From: Pithys albifrons albifrons
Lineage: Eukaryota; Chordata; Aves; Passeriformes; Thamnophilidae
DNA length: 64,000 bases
Assembly (NCBI RefSeq): GCF_047495875.1
Contig: NC_092497.1
Location: forward strand, 63,387,492 to 63,451,491
Direction: 5' to 3'
Part shown: positions 36,611-47,840 of the stretch, piece by piece
Position numbering within the stretch: the stretch's first letter is position 1
Layout: each line of letters starts with the position of its first letter
Made by a program: the position numbers and the translations under genes
The notes under the pieces: model-generated
What the model was told of the DNA's origin: nothing
The model's input: only the letters and a program-made list of their open reading frames with translations
Databases searched by the model: none

Positions 36611-36681
36611 TTTTGATTTCTTTCTCCTCCTCTCTCTCTCTTTTTTTTTCTTTTTTCTTTTTTCTTTTTTTTTTTTTTTTT
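36611..36681 (+). repeat. polypyrimidine tract (CT)n then T-rich
   Basis: TTTCTTTCTCCTCC, a (TC)n run, then T9, T6 and T20 blocks separated by single C, followed by AAATATATA. On the other strand this is a polypurine tract. No target duplication marks it as a retroposon tail. Confidence 0.9.
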
Positions 36682-37289
36682 AAATATATAATGCTTTCAT
36701 AACGTATTTAAAAGTCTAACTCCTGGAAAATTGCTGTTAATCCACCACAGGGGACTGGCCATAGTCTGAATTCTGGAATGAATCATGAAGTACACAGATC
36801 CTGGATCTCTGCCAAGCATTATTTCAGTGAGTTTTCAGGCCAGTTTTGAACAAGTCAGTGGATAAAATCTGTCCACCAGCATAAACTTGGCCATTTGATA
36901 CATTTGTGTGTCAGCTTGACAGATTCATTTTGAGATGTCTGCCTGCTGCTAGATCTCAAAGGTAAAAAGATGGATAATAAATGCAAGCATTTCTGATGGG
37001 GCAAAGGAGTCTGTTCACAGTCCAGTGCTATTTGGTATATTTTCATTTAGATGAAAAATATACAACTGGAAAAGTTGTAAGATGAGGCAGAACTGGTGGA
37101 CTGCTGAATAGATCAGGTTATGACTACTGTCAGGTCTGTATCCCAGTGGTAAGACAACTTCATATTAACATATTGCAATGTGTCTGTACCTGTACATGTA
37201 GGAGTGAGGGGTATAGGACACACAAATACATTCATACTTTGGAAACCCAAGATACAAAAAGGTTCTAGTGAACCCACTGACCCTACCCA
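36682..37289. other. unique DNA, no feature recognised
   Basis: AT-rich. No recognisable motif or repeat. Confidence 0.5.
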
Positions 37290-37358
37290 AATAAAACAAA
37301 TAATAAAGCATGCCTAATAAAACAAATAAAGCATGCTTAATAAAACAAATAATAGGCA
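37290..37358 (+). repeat. about 2.8-copy tandem repeat, unit 23-26 bp
   Basis: AATAAAACAAATA begins at 37290, 37316 and 37339, followed by (ATA)AAGCATGCCT, AAGCATGCTT and ATAGGCA. Units differ by a 3-bp ATA indel. It is a small minisatellite-like block. Confidence 0.85.
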
Positions 37359-37429
37359 TACAACTATGAGCAGATGAAAGAAGGAATTGCTACTCCATAG
37401 CTATATGTGGTATTTATATGCCCACCATG

Positions 37430-37680
37430 GAATCCCACACCACTGCTGGGTATCACTGTGATAGATACAATGCAGCACTGAAAAGAACTCAGAGGAGAAC
37501 AAGAAGAATGACAAGAAGTCCAGGAAAAGCTATTGACAAAGAAGCACAGTCTAGTCAGTTTAACAAAGGAAAGGTTAAGAGGTGACTCTGACTTGCTCCC
37601 TGTCCAGGAGTAGCTGCATGGGCAGGTAATTACTACTAGGAGAAAACTCTTCAGCAGGCAGGGGCTTAACAAGATCAAAT
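37430..37680 (+). mobile_element. old CR1 relic, RT C-terminal region
   Basis: The order of weakly conserved words matches the end of CR1 ORF2. 'AACTCAGAGGAGAACAAGAA' fits the Gln-Arg-Arg-Ala-Thr-Lys region and 'AACAAAGGAAAGGTTAAGAG' the Glu-Lys-Arg-Arg-Leu-Arg region. 'GTGACTCTGACTTGCTCCC' follows, then a 3'-UTR-like stretch. Many substitutions and indels make it one of the oldest copies here. Boundaries are approximate. Confidence 0.55.
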
Positions 37681-38202
37681 GGCTAAAGGCAGAAGCTAGC
37701 TGAATTCATGGCAAAAAAAAACAACCCTACTGTTAAAAAAACAGTAACCAATAAAGAAATTTTCTAGGCCAATGTTCTCCCTTAGATGTTTTATATCAAA
37801 ACTCCTTGTTTTTTTACCAAAGATATGTCAGGAGTTAAGCCCTTGAGGTAGGAATAAGTCAGTTAATTCCTATGGCCTAGTTACAAACCATGACAACAAC
37901 AGCTGAAAATCTGACTTCCAGGTCCAAGTAACACATCTCTCTCCAAGAGGGGCCAGTGCAAGTAACCAGGAAAGGCTGTGAGAGGGACTGAGCACAGCAC
38001 AGTGCTTCCACAGGACGACCTCCACAGACTCCTTTCTTGACAGTGTCAGGAACCAGCCTGAAGAGAGCTGGACTAAGAGAGCGGAGCAAGATTTTAGCCT
38101 CTATGCACCACACTAGCATCACTCCAGCCACCCAGCTGCTGCAAAGATATTAGACAGTCTCCAGATGCTCCCTCATTTCTTTGCTCTTCCCTCATTCATG
38201 CG

Positions 38203-38717
38203 CTAATCCTCATCATGGCTAGGCTTTGCAAACGAAGATTTAGGAAGGGGTCTACTCATGCTTGCTGCAAGCGTTCTGGTGGCTAAAAAGGTTGATGCAG
38301 GATAGGCAAGTCCAGTCACAAAAGGCACAGCAGAACGTCTCCTTAGGCGATATTTGTGAGGAACGGTTCTTTCTGCGTTGTCTTTTCTCCTTGAGACTGA
38401 CTCTATGTGTGTTCTCAAAGGAAGCAGCAGGAAGCAGCAGCGTCGTGAATGGTGTGTCTCCATGAATCCCGACTGGAGGCCAGAGTGGACCATTGATGGC
38501 AGTCAATATGGCCAAGGCTGAGGTGCTGTTTCAGGGAGTCCTTGTATCTCTTCTTCGGGGCTCCTCTCTTGCAGCAGCCAGTGGAAAGTTCTCCACAGAG
38601 CACAATCTTCGGGAGGCGGAGATCCTCCATCTTGGAGATGTGCACTGCCCAGTGCAGCTGCGTTCTCATCAGCATGGCCTCCATACTGCTGACTGCTGCC
38701 TGTTCAAGAACAGACAC
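38203..38717 (-). pseudogene. RTE-like C-terminal part with C2HC finger
   Basis: Two overlapping frames continue the ORF. Frame 38415-38717 has 'AQLHW/ TQLHWAVHISKMEDLRLPK', 'LCGELSTGCC' and 'PKKRYKDSLKQHL'. Frame 38252-38515 has a zinc-finger-like C-x2-C-x12-H-x3-C at residues 63-83 (38267-38329). The terminal residues before the tail are in a third frame, ending at 38203. Such C-terminal fingers probably bind nucleic acid in related elements. At least two frameshifts separate these blocks. Confidence 0.75.
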
Positions 38718-38730
38718 ATTAGTGACCTAA

Positions 38731-39405
38731 TCAGTCCAGTGGATGTTTAGGATTTGTATGGAGGCAGCAGTGATGGAAGCGTTCAAGAAGCCGCAGGTGG
38801 TGGCAGTAGACAACCCAGGATTCAGACCCATATAAATGAGTAGACAGTACAATGGCTCTGTAGACACTGATCTTTGTACTTTTCTTCAAGTGTTTATTGC
38901 ACCGGACTCTTTTATGGAGTTTTCCGAAGGCTTTGTATGCCTTTGCTAGCCTGTTGTCTATCTCTTTGTCAATCTCACCATCTGAGAAAATGATACTTCC
39001 CAGACAGGTGAACTGCTGAACTGACTTAAGCTCTGATTCACCTATGGTGATGTGCGGATGATGGAAGACTTCCTGAAGTGCAGGTTGGTAGAGAACTTCT
39101 GTCTTCTTCAGGCTGACTTCCAGCCCAAAAAGCTCAGCAGCCTCTGCAAAGCAGGATGTTAAGCACTGCAGAGCTGCTTCTGTGTGAGCAATGAGGGCGG
39201 CATCATCAGCAAAAAGCAGCTCACGGACAAGGTGATTCAGGGTCTTGGTGTGGGCCTTCAGTCGCCTTAGGTTGAATAGGCTTCCATCAGTACGATATTG
39301 GATGCGGATGCCGTTTTCTTCATCAAGGTCTGCTGTGGCTCTTTGGAGCATCATGCTGAAGAAGATTGTGAATAGAGTTGGTGCAAGAACACAACCTTGT
39401 TTCAC
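38731..39405 (-). pseudogene. RTE-like RT, palm and thumb part (224 codons)
   Basis: The longest surviving frame of the element. It starts MKQGCVLAPTLFTIFFSMML (residues 1-20), has the catalytic FADD at residues 65-68 and the ALQCLTSCFAEAAELFGLEV helix. It continues with FTCLGSIIFSDGEIDKEIDN and ISVYRAIVLSTHLYGSESW. The catalytic pair DD is intact, but the frame breaks at both ends. It encoded the polymerase core for target-primed reverse transcription. Relatively few lesions over 675 bases suggest moderate age. Confidence 0.85.
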
Positions 39406-39467
39406 ACCACTGGTTATTGGAAAGGGCTCAGAGAGTGCATTGCCATATCTGACTTGTCAACATTGAT

Positions 39468-39528
39468 CCTCATGTAGCAGGATGATCATTTTGAGGAACC
39501 TCATGTAGCAGGATGATCATTTTGAGGA
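39468..39528 (-). repeat. 31-bp tandem duplication inside the RTE-like RT
   Basis: CCTCATGTAGCAGGATGATC (plus-strand reading) plus ten further bases occurs at 39468-39497 and identically at 39499-39528, with one base between. Because 31 is not a multiple of three, the duplication itself shifts the RT frame. Confidence 0.95.
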
Positions 39529-39661
39529 CATCCTAAACATTCCAAGATCTGCCACAGGCCTTTTCTGCTCACAGTGTCAAAAGCTTAGGTGAGGCCCTTT
39601 GTTCTGTTCCTTACACTTCTCTTGCAGTTGTCTGAGAACAAATACCATGTCTGTGGTATTC

Positions 39662-40249
39662 CTATTGGCTCTGAAACCACTCTGGCTTTTCAGGTAGAAG
39701 TCCTGCAATAGCAGGTACTAATCTGTTCAGACATATTCTTGCAAGGATTTTACCAGCAATAGAGAGCAAAGTAATACCTTGGTAATTTGAGCAGTCTGAT
39801 TTTTCTCCTTTCTTCTTGTACAGGGTGATGATGACTGTGCCACGGAGATCTGGTGGTAGTTCACCACGTTCACAGCAACACACAACAAGTTTGTGAAATT
39901 TGGCATGGAGTGTTTGACCTCCATGCTTCCAGACTTCAAGTGGAATTGCATCAACCCCAGCTACCTTGCCAGTTTTCACCTGCTGTATGGCTCTAAGTGT
40001 CTCTCCCATAGTAGGGGTAGTATCCAACCTATTTTTCTCCAGTTCTTGTGTAATGTGCTGAATTGCTGAGCCTTGGACTACACAGCTGGCACTGAAGAGA
40101 GTCTGAAAATGTTTAGACCATTGGTTCAGGATGGAGGCTTTACCTGTGAGAAGCATTTGGCCAGCTGCACTGAGTAGGGGGCTTTGAACCTGGTGTGTGG
40201 GTCCGTACACTGCTTTCTGTGCCTCACAGAATCCTGTGTGGTCACCCAA
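39662..40249 (-). pseudogene. RTE-like RT, N-terminal part (195 codons)
   Basis: The frame covers a linker (AVYGPTHQVQSPLLS), the 'GKVAGVDAIPLEVWKHGG' block (RT motif around fingers), 'LPPDLRGTVIITLYKKKG' and 'NYQGITLLSIAGKILARI'. It ends shortly after the LLPE block with a stop, where related elements continue with an R-X-T-T-D-M-V-F stretch. That stretch is still readable in the next segment (39600-39660), but in broken frame. Upstream, the same reading continues to about 40437, with stops in the N-K-*-W-I region. It is a fragment of the RT ORF, not a gene. Confidence 0.8.
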
Positions 40250-40437
40250 ATCTGTGCATAATTGGGTCTTTTCTGCTAGGTTGATCCACTATTTGTTCTG
40301 GATGTTTCAAAGTTTCTGTTGGAGCTTACTGCATGCAAGATGAAAGGCAGCTTTTCTTGCATGGCAAGATGGCTGAGCAAGGTGTGCTTGATGAGCAGTT
40401 CTCTTCAACAATTCCTGAATCTCTTGATTGATGCTCT

Positions 40438-43400
40438 AATAATACCAGCCATTATCACCTATCAGCTCTCCTTCATTAAACCTCCTCCTGCTGATTATCA
40501 CTGTCCCTTTCCCCAGTTTTTTCTCATTTCCCCACTCCTCTTAGCAATGTGCAATGTGATGAAGGCTCCAGTATGCAAATCCTTAAGAACAACTTGTCCC
40601 TGTTTTGTGGCCACCAGAAGTGGGTAGATCCCTGTTGGAAAAAGTCATATTCTTTCAAGAAGCTGGAGTGTTTCCAACTAGAGTCTTCTCAGCAGGGGTT
40701 TTTGGCAAAAGTCAAAATTTAGCACAGCACTTCCAAAATTCTAACATAAAAAATGTCATAGAAATACATAAAAAGTATAGTCAATTCCTGGGCTAAGAAA
40801 CTTGAAATTATCCAGTGCTGTAAAAATAAATTCATGTGGGAAAAAAAGAAGTTTCACAACAAGTGCTATGTTAGAAAAAATATAACATTTGACAAGCCAG
40901 CAAAATGGGGAAGAGGGATTTACCATTAAGGAAAAACAGATCTTGTAGATAACAACATTTAGCAGTTACTAGGATTACAGATGTGGTCACACAACATACC
41001 TGGGAAACATTATAGTTGAATGTCCTCCTTCACAAGGAAAGCTAAAGGTTTACATTTTCCATATATAAACCTTAGCTCTTCTAAGCAAACATTCCGTGCA
41101 TGTAAAGCTGAAACACTATCAGGACATTCATTTAATTGAGTAACAAAATGTTCTGTACAGGTCACAAAAGAGCAGGTACCTGCACCAGAGGTTCGTCTAC
41201 AGGAACTGTCATTTATTCTTGCAAAACATTATCAGAAGAAAACTCCACCTCCATTAGGAAGGAGGGCATTTCACCTCCCCTTTGCAATTGGCAGATATCT
41301 ATCTTTGGCTCAGAAGCACATCTTGTTAAGACCATTAATCTCAGTGAGCAGACTATAGCCTAATGCTTCTCTATTCAGCTACTGTGCTGCTGTCAGAATG
41401 TGCCACCAGAGCCTACCTCATGTGAGTGACAATCAACAACCTCAGCTGTTTGCATCCTGAAGCTAAAAGCCATGCAGTATCCTTCAACCATGAAAAGATG
41501 AGTGGTCCTGCTTCTTTTAGTCTGTGGAAGCAGGGTACACGGTACAGACAGATGACAGGAGGCACGTGATAGTGCAATTTAGATTCCCCTTCACCAGTCA
41601 CACAGGCTTTTAATTGCAGGCTGTAGTCCATAGGGATTGCTTTGCCTTTCCCTCTGGTGAAGCAGGTGCTGTTTACCATACTCACCCTCCCTTAGGAATT
41701 TTCCAAAAGGAAAACAGCAGCCTCCTGGAACCAGGCCAGTAGACAACATGTTGATGTGGATATGAGCATTTGGTTCCATCTCTTCTCTCTTTTCCTATTA
41801 ATCTGAGCGATGTTTTAGCTAAATCTAGCAAGTTGCATTTTATAGGTAGCTTCCAACAGCTGCTTCCAACAGCCTTACCTGGCTGCACGTCATGTCAGAT
41901 CCCGAGCTGTGCCCATTGCCAAAAAAGTAGCCTGATGTGGCTTTATGAGGCTGCACCTTTGATAGCTTTGTTAGCATCCTTTATAGTAAACTCTCTTCAC
42001 CCCACTCTAACAGCAGACTAGAGCCTTACCCTCTCTGTGTATGCTGGATTCAAGAAAAGGATTTGATACCATGACTAATATAGGATTTCCCATTTTGGCA
42101 GGTTTCTATCTTTCTTTTTACAGTCAGTGCAAACTTTGTGACTGTCTATCCTATAAGTTCAAATTTTTGAGAAAAATACAGACCTTGTATTCTGTAGTTT
42201 ACACAACTGTTGATATAATGCTTCTTGTGTTTTACACTTGTATGGCTAAGGGGCAATTCAGCTAGTAGCCATTGGAACTGTGCATGTAGAAAAAAGTGCA
42301 TTGAAAAAGCTCTTTTGAGGAATTGTTTGTTTCCAATTTCTGTTGAAACAAACTACAGTCCTTGGTGCAGAAACCTTTCTTACTAAGAAATGTTAGAACA
42401 GTTTTTAATAGGCTTGTAAAATGTAAGTGTTTAGGAACTGAAAAACCTCCAGCTTGCTTAACTGATCACGTAATGAGGGCTCTCACAATGCCAGCCCTGC
42501 TCAACTGGGTTACAAAGCATCTCCCTGATGGAGGAGAGGAAAGCCTGCAAAGAATAAAGTCTAAATCTTTCATTGAGGTTTCAGCTATTATTTGTTTTTG
42601 TCCTTTGAAATTGTCTTATTCTTTGAAACAAAATCTCTCCAGAAAGATGCTGAGAAAGCATCAAAACAAAGCAGGTAAAGAATTTCAAGAAGTTATTGCA
42701 TAAGAAGTGCTGTATCAGGTTACATCAAATCTTCGTCCCATGTTGTGTCCTATCACTGGCAGCTGCCAAAAGCCAGTCCTTGGGGAAGGGCAGAGCAAGT
42801 GTGTTGTGAAGCTGACCCTGAACTGTCCCGGTAGAAGCTGTCAAATGAGGATGACCTCAGCCAGGGCACCTGGGTTTCTCATTAGCAGCTTTCAGTGACT
42901 TTTGCTTTGAGCAGCTCAGTGCCTTTTACATTATGGTGGAATTTTAGCACCAGCCTGCTGCTATATCTGTGCCCAGGAGCTCCCATACTCAGCTGCATGT
43001 CACATGAAGGTCTATGTTCCTGTAGCACCGCATCTGATGAAAAAGGCATTGAGACATTTTTCCTCTAACCACAAATCTGCAACTTTCAGGAGTGTACAGA
43101 GCCCTTTCACTCTGTCAGCTCCTCTGCAAGGTAAAACCCTTTCATTCCTTGGACAGAGACTGTGCTTTGCCTCTTGTCATCACCTGCCCAAGGCTGGGCT
43201 TTTCTGACTTCTGCGACATCCTTTTGAGACATGGAAACAGAATTCCACAGACTGTCCTGCACATGGGCACACCAGGGAGTTACACATTATCAGAAGTCAA
43301 TATCTCCTATCATCCTTCCTAGTAATTAAATTTGTTTTCTGGATTGCTTCTGCATTTTTTTGTTTTCACTGATCTAGTACAATATCACTGTCTCATTTCT

Positions 43401-45617
43401 AAGTGGATATAGCAGTAGTGTCTTCAGTCCAGAAACTAAGGAAACCAGTCCATTCCCTATGAAATGTTTAGATTTTTGTCAATCCAACAGATATTCATAA
43501 AAATAGTAGAAGCTTTGCTGAAAAAAATCTCAGGTGGTTCAGGGAAGAAACTTTCACAGGCATCAGACTAAGGTATGAGATTTGCTGTCATCTGATCTTT
43601 TGCAACAGTACCTTCTACCCCACACAAAGCTGTGCTTCTCCCCAGTATCACCGAGCAAAATGGGTTCCCTAGACAGACTGCAGCGTCTGTCTCTCTGATC
43701 ATGCCCCCAACTAGCACTGTGCCTATCATGGTGCTAATTAGCTGACAGCATGATTAGTCAGGTCAGGTAGATCAACATACTGTAAATTGAGTTCTAGAGG
43801 TTGTTAAACCCTGATATTTGAGTTAACCTGTAATTAAAATATTTATAAACATAAAGCATTCTCTCTTAGTACACTACACCAAACAAGACACAGAAAATTA
43901 ATTGGCCCAGTGAAAGTTAGGGATTAAGAAACCATGATAATCAGAAGAATGACAGCAGATGCCATTTTTATGGTAGCAAGCCCTTAGTTTACAGCCAGCA
44001 GATATCAAGAGGAAAGCTGCAGTATCTCCACAAGTCAATAATTTTTTCTGTAAAAGGGGAAAACAGTAACTACAGTTCAGTCAAGAGAAAACAAATGTAT
44101 TTGAATGGGTGAGTGAAAAGAGTAACATGAAACATTACTAAAAATACCACTGATGGTAATAGAAAGACATGAGCTAACAGTTTAGCAACAGACAGAGGAG
44201 TTAGCAGCTCTTGATTTCTAGCCTCAGTATCATGTGAGTTCAGCAAGCCAAGCTTGGTATTGATCTGACACATTTTCAAGGCCTTACCATTTTGTTGCTT
44301 TCTACATAAATCAACAAGTCTTAGCAAAATTCTGCATGCTCTTTCAGGAGTTTCTGCCTCATCTTCATTTTTGTGTTAAGATGGCAGACCATCGTCATTT
44401 TTTGAATTTTAGTTATTTCAATTCCTATAAAGAGAAGCATTATTAGTTTTCTTTTCAGTTTTCTTTTTGTTAGAGAAATGAAAACAGAATGAACAAATAC
44501 TAAGCTGCCATTTGAGATCTCTCATGCTCAAGAGATAACACTGCTTATTACCTTGGATATATATGCTTATGAAAGTTTGTGTGTGTTTCTAAACCACAGT
44601 AGAGATGACAAATACAGCTCAGGTTATGATTGGGTGATTTATTTGACCTCTTCTATAAAGGAGTCATGACAGAACAGGCAACAAGCACTGGCCTTGTGCT
44701 TTCTCCAGACTTCCATGTAGTTTTTGAAACCCTGGGCCTGAACCCTCCTGGCCTGGTGGAGTTAACCCTCACCAGCTCACCAAGTGGGCTAATGTACCAT
44801 CTTTAACTGGAAGCTTGTAGCTCTATTTTATTGAAAAGACTCAGGCCGGACACACAGACAAATGATACTGAGCAAAAGGGCTGAGTATGCAGCTCATCAG
44901 TGGTTATCCATCACCCAGCTGCACATTTTTACTGCTTGCTCTAAGTGCAAGGTGGCTTACATCTACCACAAGCAAGCCATTACATGTGTCTGCAATGGTT
45001 GAAATTTCTCTGGGGTTTGTATTCATTTCTCAAAGCATCTATTTATAGCTGAAAAATAATCTCTGTATTTTTAGAGACACATTTGCTCAACCCTTTTAGT
45101 GACAGCAGCCAGAGCTAAAATAGCCATGCACTTAAAAGTAAGGGAGATTTTTCCATACCCCTCAACTGATACAGTGGTTTTTGCACATATTGAAATTTCA
45201 TCTCAAGGCCACACGCTATGCAGAAAATGCAGGTGTCTCATTACAATCACATCCCTGTAAAGAATGTGATGACTCCTGCTTTAAAGAGAGGGGTGGACAA
45301 GAAGTGTAACCCAAAGCTGGAGAGAAAACTATCTGGTGAATGGAGAGTAACTTCAGGTAAAACCAAGGTTGAAGTTAAGGTGGATTTATGCCTTATCTGG
45401 GATATTTCTTCTCTAGAAAAAGATTGCTACAGTAAATTTTGTAGCAAAAGCCTGATGCTGTGAATCCACATGTCTTAGTCTGTGAAAGGTAATAGGATGA
45501 TTTTTCTGAGAAAGGTGTGAGTTCTAAGCAACAGTCTAGAGTTTTATAACACTTTGTGTCAGAGCTAATAACAAGGAAGAAAAAGGCAAGAGAAGTTAGC
45601 AGAGGTAAACTATGGGG
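40438..45617. other. unique DNA, no feature recognised
   Basis: Several chance frames of 80-113 codons (for example 42362-42703 +, 41413-41685 -) without recognisable family features. No repeat, RNA gene or splice-consistent exon is recognised. Confidence 0.45.
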
Positions 45618-45623
45618 GAAAGG

Positions 45624-45962
45624 TAAAGTAAACTAAAAATAAACAGCAGAGGATCTGGCCTTCACACCAATCTATGACATTCATAGTGAAGACATTTTAT
45701 TACACAAAGCACACAGTTTATATCGGGTTAGGACTACAGCTTATTGGCTAAAAGAGTTACACACCACCACGCTAGATACTTCAATTGGTTAGGACCTATC
45801 TCTCATGAGTCCCATGTTTATATTGTTTCATCCTGGCTATTTTCGTGCACCTGCAGTCTTGTGAATTCCTACTATGTGAATTCTTGGGGAGCAAACCATC
45901 TCCCTACCAGCCAGCAGCAGCTGAGCTCCTTGCTGCTCACTTTTGATTTTACTGTAACAACA
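45624..45962 (-). mobile_element. solo LTR, ERVII/ERVK-like family, copy B (339 bp)
   Basis: Second copy of the LTR at 6610-7000, same orientation. Flanks are GAAAGG (45618-45623) and GAAAGA (45963-45968), a 6-bp target duplication with one mismatch. Relative to copy A it lacks 50 bases (6926-6975 of copy A), with TGCT microhomology at the joint, plus a few 1-2 base indels that account for the whole 52-base length difference. CCAAT, TATA and AATAAA are all kept on the minus strand. The two copies have different target duplications, so they are independent insertions and not the two LTRs of one provirus. Confidence 0.85.
45696..45747 (-). promoter_or_regulatory. LTR promoter and poly(A) signals of copy B
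   Basis: Minus strand: CCAAT at 45747-45743, TATA box GATATAAA at 45724-45717, AATAAA at 45701-45696. Spacing is as in copy A. Confidence 0.6.
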
Positions 45963-45968
45963 GAAAGA

Positions 45969-47622
45969 ACTTTGTTTCTTTCTTCTGGAGTTTCCTGCAG
46001 AACTGGCTAAAATTTGCGATGACAGTTACCTATTTAAAATGTAGGTGGAGTTGCTTAAGTTCATATATATCATGCATGAAAAGTGCACAGATATTAATCA
46101 CAGTGGGTTATTTTTACCTTCCATTGTGAGGTACTTGTAGGTTTTAAGAGAAGAAGTTATGGACTTAAATTTACTGTTACTGGAAAGGATGGAAATCAAT
46201 AGGCTACATGGATCTAATTTGAAACCTTTGTGTTTACTAACAATTATTAAGAAAAGAAGTTATGATAAAGAAGATATAAACTGGAAACAGTACCAAACAA
46301 GAAGGGTAACAATCAGTTTAGGAGGTAGCTGAAGAACAGCACCAACAATAGAAGATAACAAAGGTGGGAGATCCTTAAGTTATTAAAAATTAGAAGGTTA
46401 CACAGTGACAATGCCAAAGGTAGGTCAGACCCAAACACTTCCCTGAAGGGAGACTTTTTATTTCCTGTGCCTTTGCTAGTAGGTTTTTCTTCTCTCTGTC
46501 ACCCCTGCTATGCTAACGAGAGATCATCGCACATCGCTTTTTTCCTTCCACTGACCCTGACCCCTATTTTTGTATGCCATATATTTAATGTAATTGAATT
46601 AATACCTTTCTACAACAGAAACTGAAATATTGCCCATTAGTTATTATTTTCACTTTTCCTCTCTCTGCTGTGACCTTAGCTAATATGTCTTCACAGAGGA
46701 CTCTACCATGATAAAAAAAAAAAAAAAGAAAAAAAGAAAAATTTTTTTAAAAAAGTAAGTGTATAGTCAGATGGAGAAATTCACATGTGGACAACCATGA
46801 TGGCTTGTGTTCATTATGTGATTCATGCCAGTGGTAGTTCCAAGGGCTGATTGATTAAGTGAGAGTGATGTTTAGCAGCCAAGGTGCAGGAGGCATTAAG
46901 TAGGCTGATTTCAGATGTAATTCTGATGTTGTCATGAAAGTATTATGGTTATATGATTGATAGATAAATAAATATAAAGAGACATACTCTTTCTGTGCTA
47001 TTATTTGTGGTATTTTCATCTGTGGTCAGTGTGACCTTGCTTCCTCACTTTCCCTGTAAATTTATTTCTACATCTCAGAAAACTTTTGCAAACATGGTTT
47101 TGTAATCTTCTTTCCTTACTCTAATGAAGAAATCTTCTTCCTTAGTACACATAAATGATTCATTCCTGCTTTAGAAACTCAGTCTCATCACCCTTGTGTC
47201 ACAGCCCCATGAACTATCAGATTGAATTCTGCTTCTGAGGCATCTAGCTGCTGCAGGTATCTTATTACTCTGAAGCAAAAATTGCACCTACACTGTATCA
47301 TGATTTGTCTTCAGCTGCATTCAAACTGTTAAAATCCAGATCCACAATTTTGAGCTGAAAAATGAGAGAGAGAGGAAGAACTTTGAATGGACAGAAAACC
47401 TCACCCCCAGGAAGCCTCCGTCAGGGGAATTGGAACACACACAATTCTGGGAGGGGGCAGAAGGATCAGTTTACTGTACACCTCCTGCACTAAGGACTGT
47501 AGAAAACATTTGTGAATTTAAGCAGAAAGCATGAGTGAATTTAACTTTTAAATAAGAAAGTGAAATATATTGTGCATTTAAGTCTGAAACACCATGTTGC
47601 GGTTCATAGGTTCAAATAGAGA
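45969..47622. other. unique DNA with a poly-A tract
   Basis: AT-rich sequence with no coding or RNA signal recognised. A poly-A stretch at 46711 is listed separately. Confidence 0.5.
46711..46755 (+). repeat. A-rich tract
   Basis: A run of A with interspersed G (A14, G, A6, G, A5) followed by T7 and A6. No retroposon body is recognised upstream of it. Confidence 0.85.
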
Positions 47623-47840
47623 ATCACAGAACTGTTGGCTGAGATGACACCCTGGAGATCTTTCCTCTGCCCTCCCATTTTAGGCAGGACTTTCTCCATC
47701 CCTCTGACAGTTTGACTGGGATTTGCGCCAAAACTTTAAAGTGTCTAAAGTTGGAGACCCCTCTGTGTGGTTCTTCAACACCTCCTATGCAGTGAGATGG
47801 CTGTTCTGAACTTGCAAGCTGCAGTCCTGCAGCCTCATCT
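47623..47840 (-). mobile_element. old CR1 3'-end relic, antisense
   Basis: The left end GAGAATCACAGAACTGTTGG resembles an antisense CR1 tail. 'GAGATGACACCCTGGAGATC', 'TTTTAGGCAGGACTTTCTCC' and 'TAAAGTTGGAGACCCC' keep the expected order of CR1 3' UTR words. Divergence is high, so the family call and the right edge are uncertain. Confidence 0.5.

Larger units (their letters stand above)
38205..40437 (-). mobile_element. non-CR1 LINE, RTE-like (AviRTE candidate), about 2.2 kb, inactive
   Basis: A minus-strand non-LTR retrotransposon clearly different from CR1. Right to left it has a linker region (frame with HQAHLAQPSCHARKAAFH, just before 40249), then RT blocks with NYQGITLLSIAGKILARI. Next come GVKQGCVLAPTLF-type residues, the catalytic FADD (39202-39213), a YGSESW C-terminal region, a Pro-Lys-Lys-Arg-Tyr-Lys-Asp block and a C2HC finger. 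The left end (GAAGATTTAGG, CCATGATGAGGATT on the minus strand) resembles a short GATGAT-type tail near 38205. The endonuclease part is missing (5' truncation). Stops and frameshifts break it. Clade assignment is by motif memory only; RTE or a related clade is my best call. Confidence 0.75.

Noticed and set aside
39468..39528. Two 30-base direct repeats as a CRISPR-like array
   Set aside because: Only two copies, one base between them, eukaryotic context.
6604..45968. The two ERVII-like LTRs as the 5' and 3' LTRs of one giant provirus
   Set aside because: They have different target duplications, lie 39 kb apart, and no gag/pol/env sequence lies between them.
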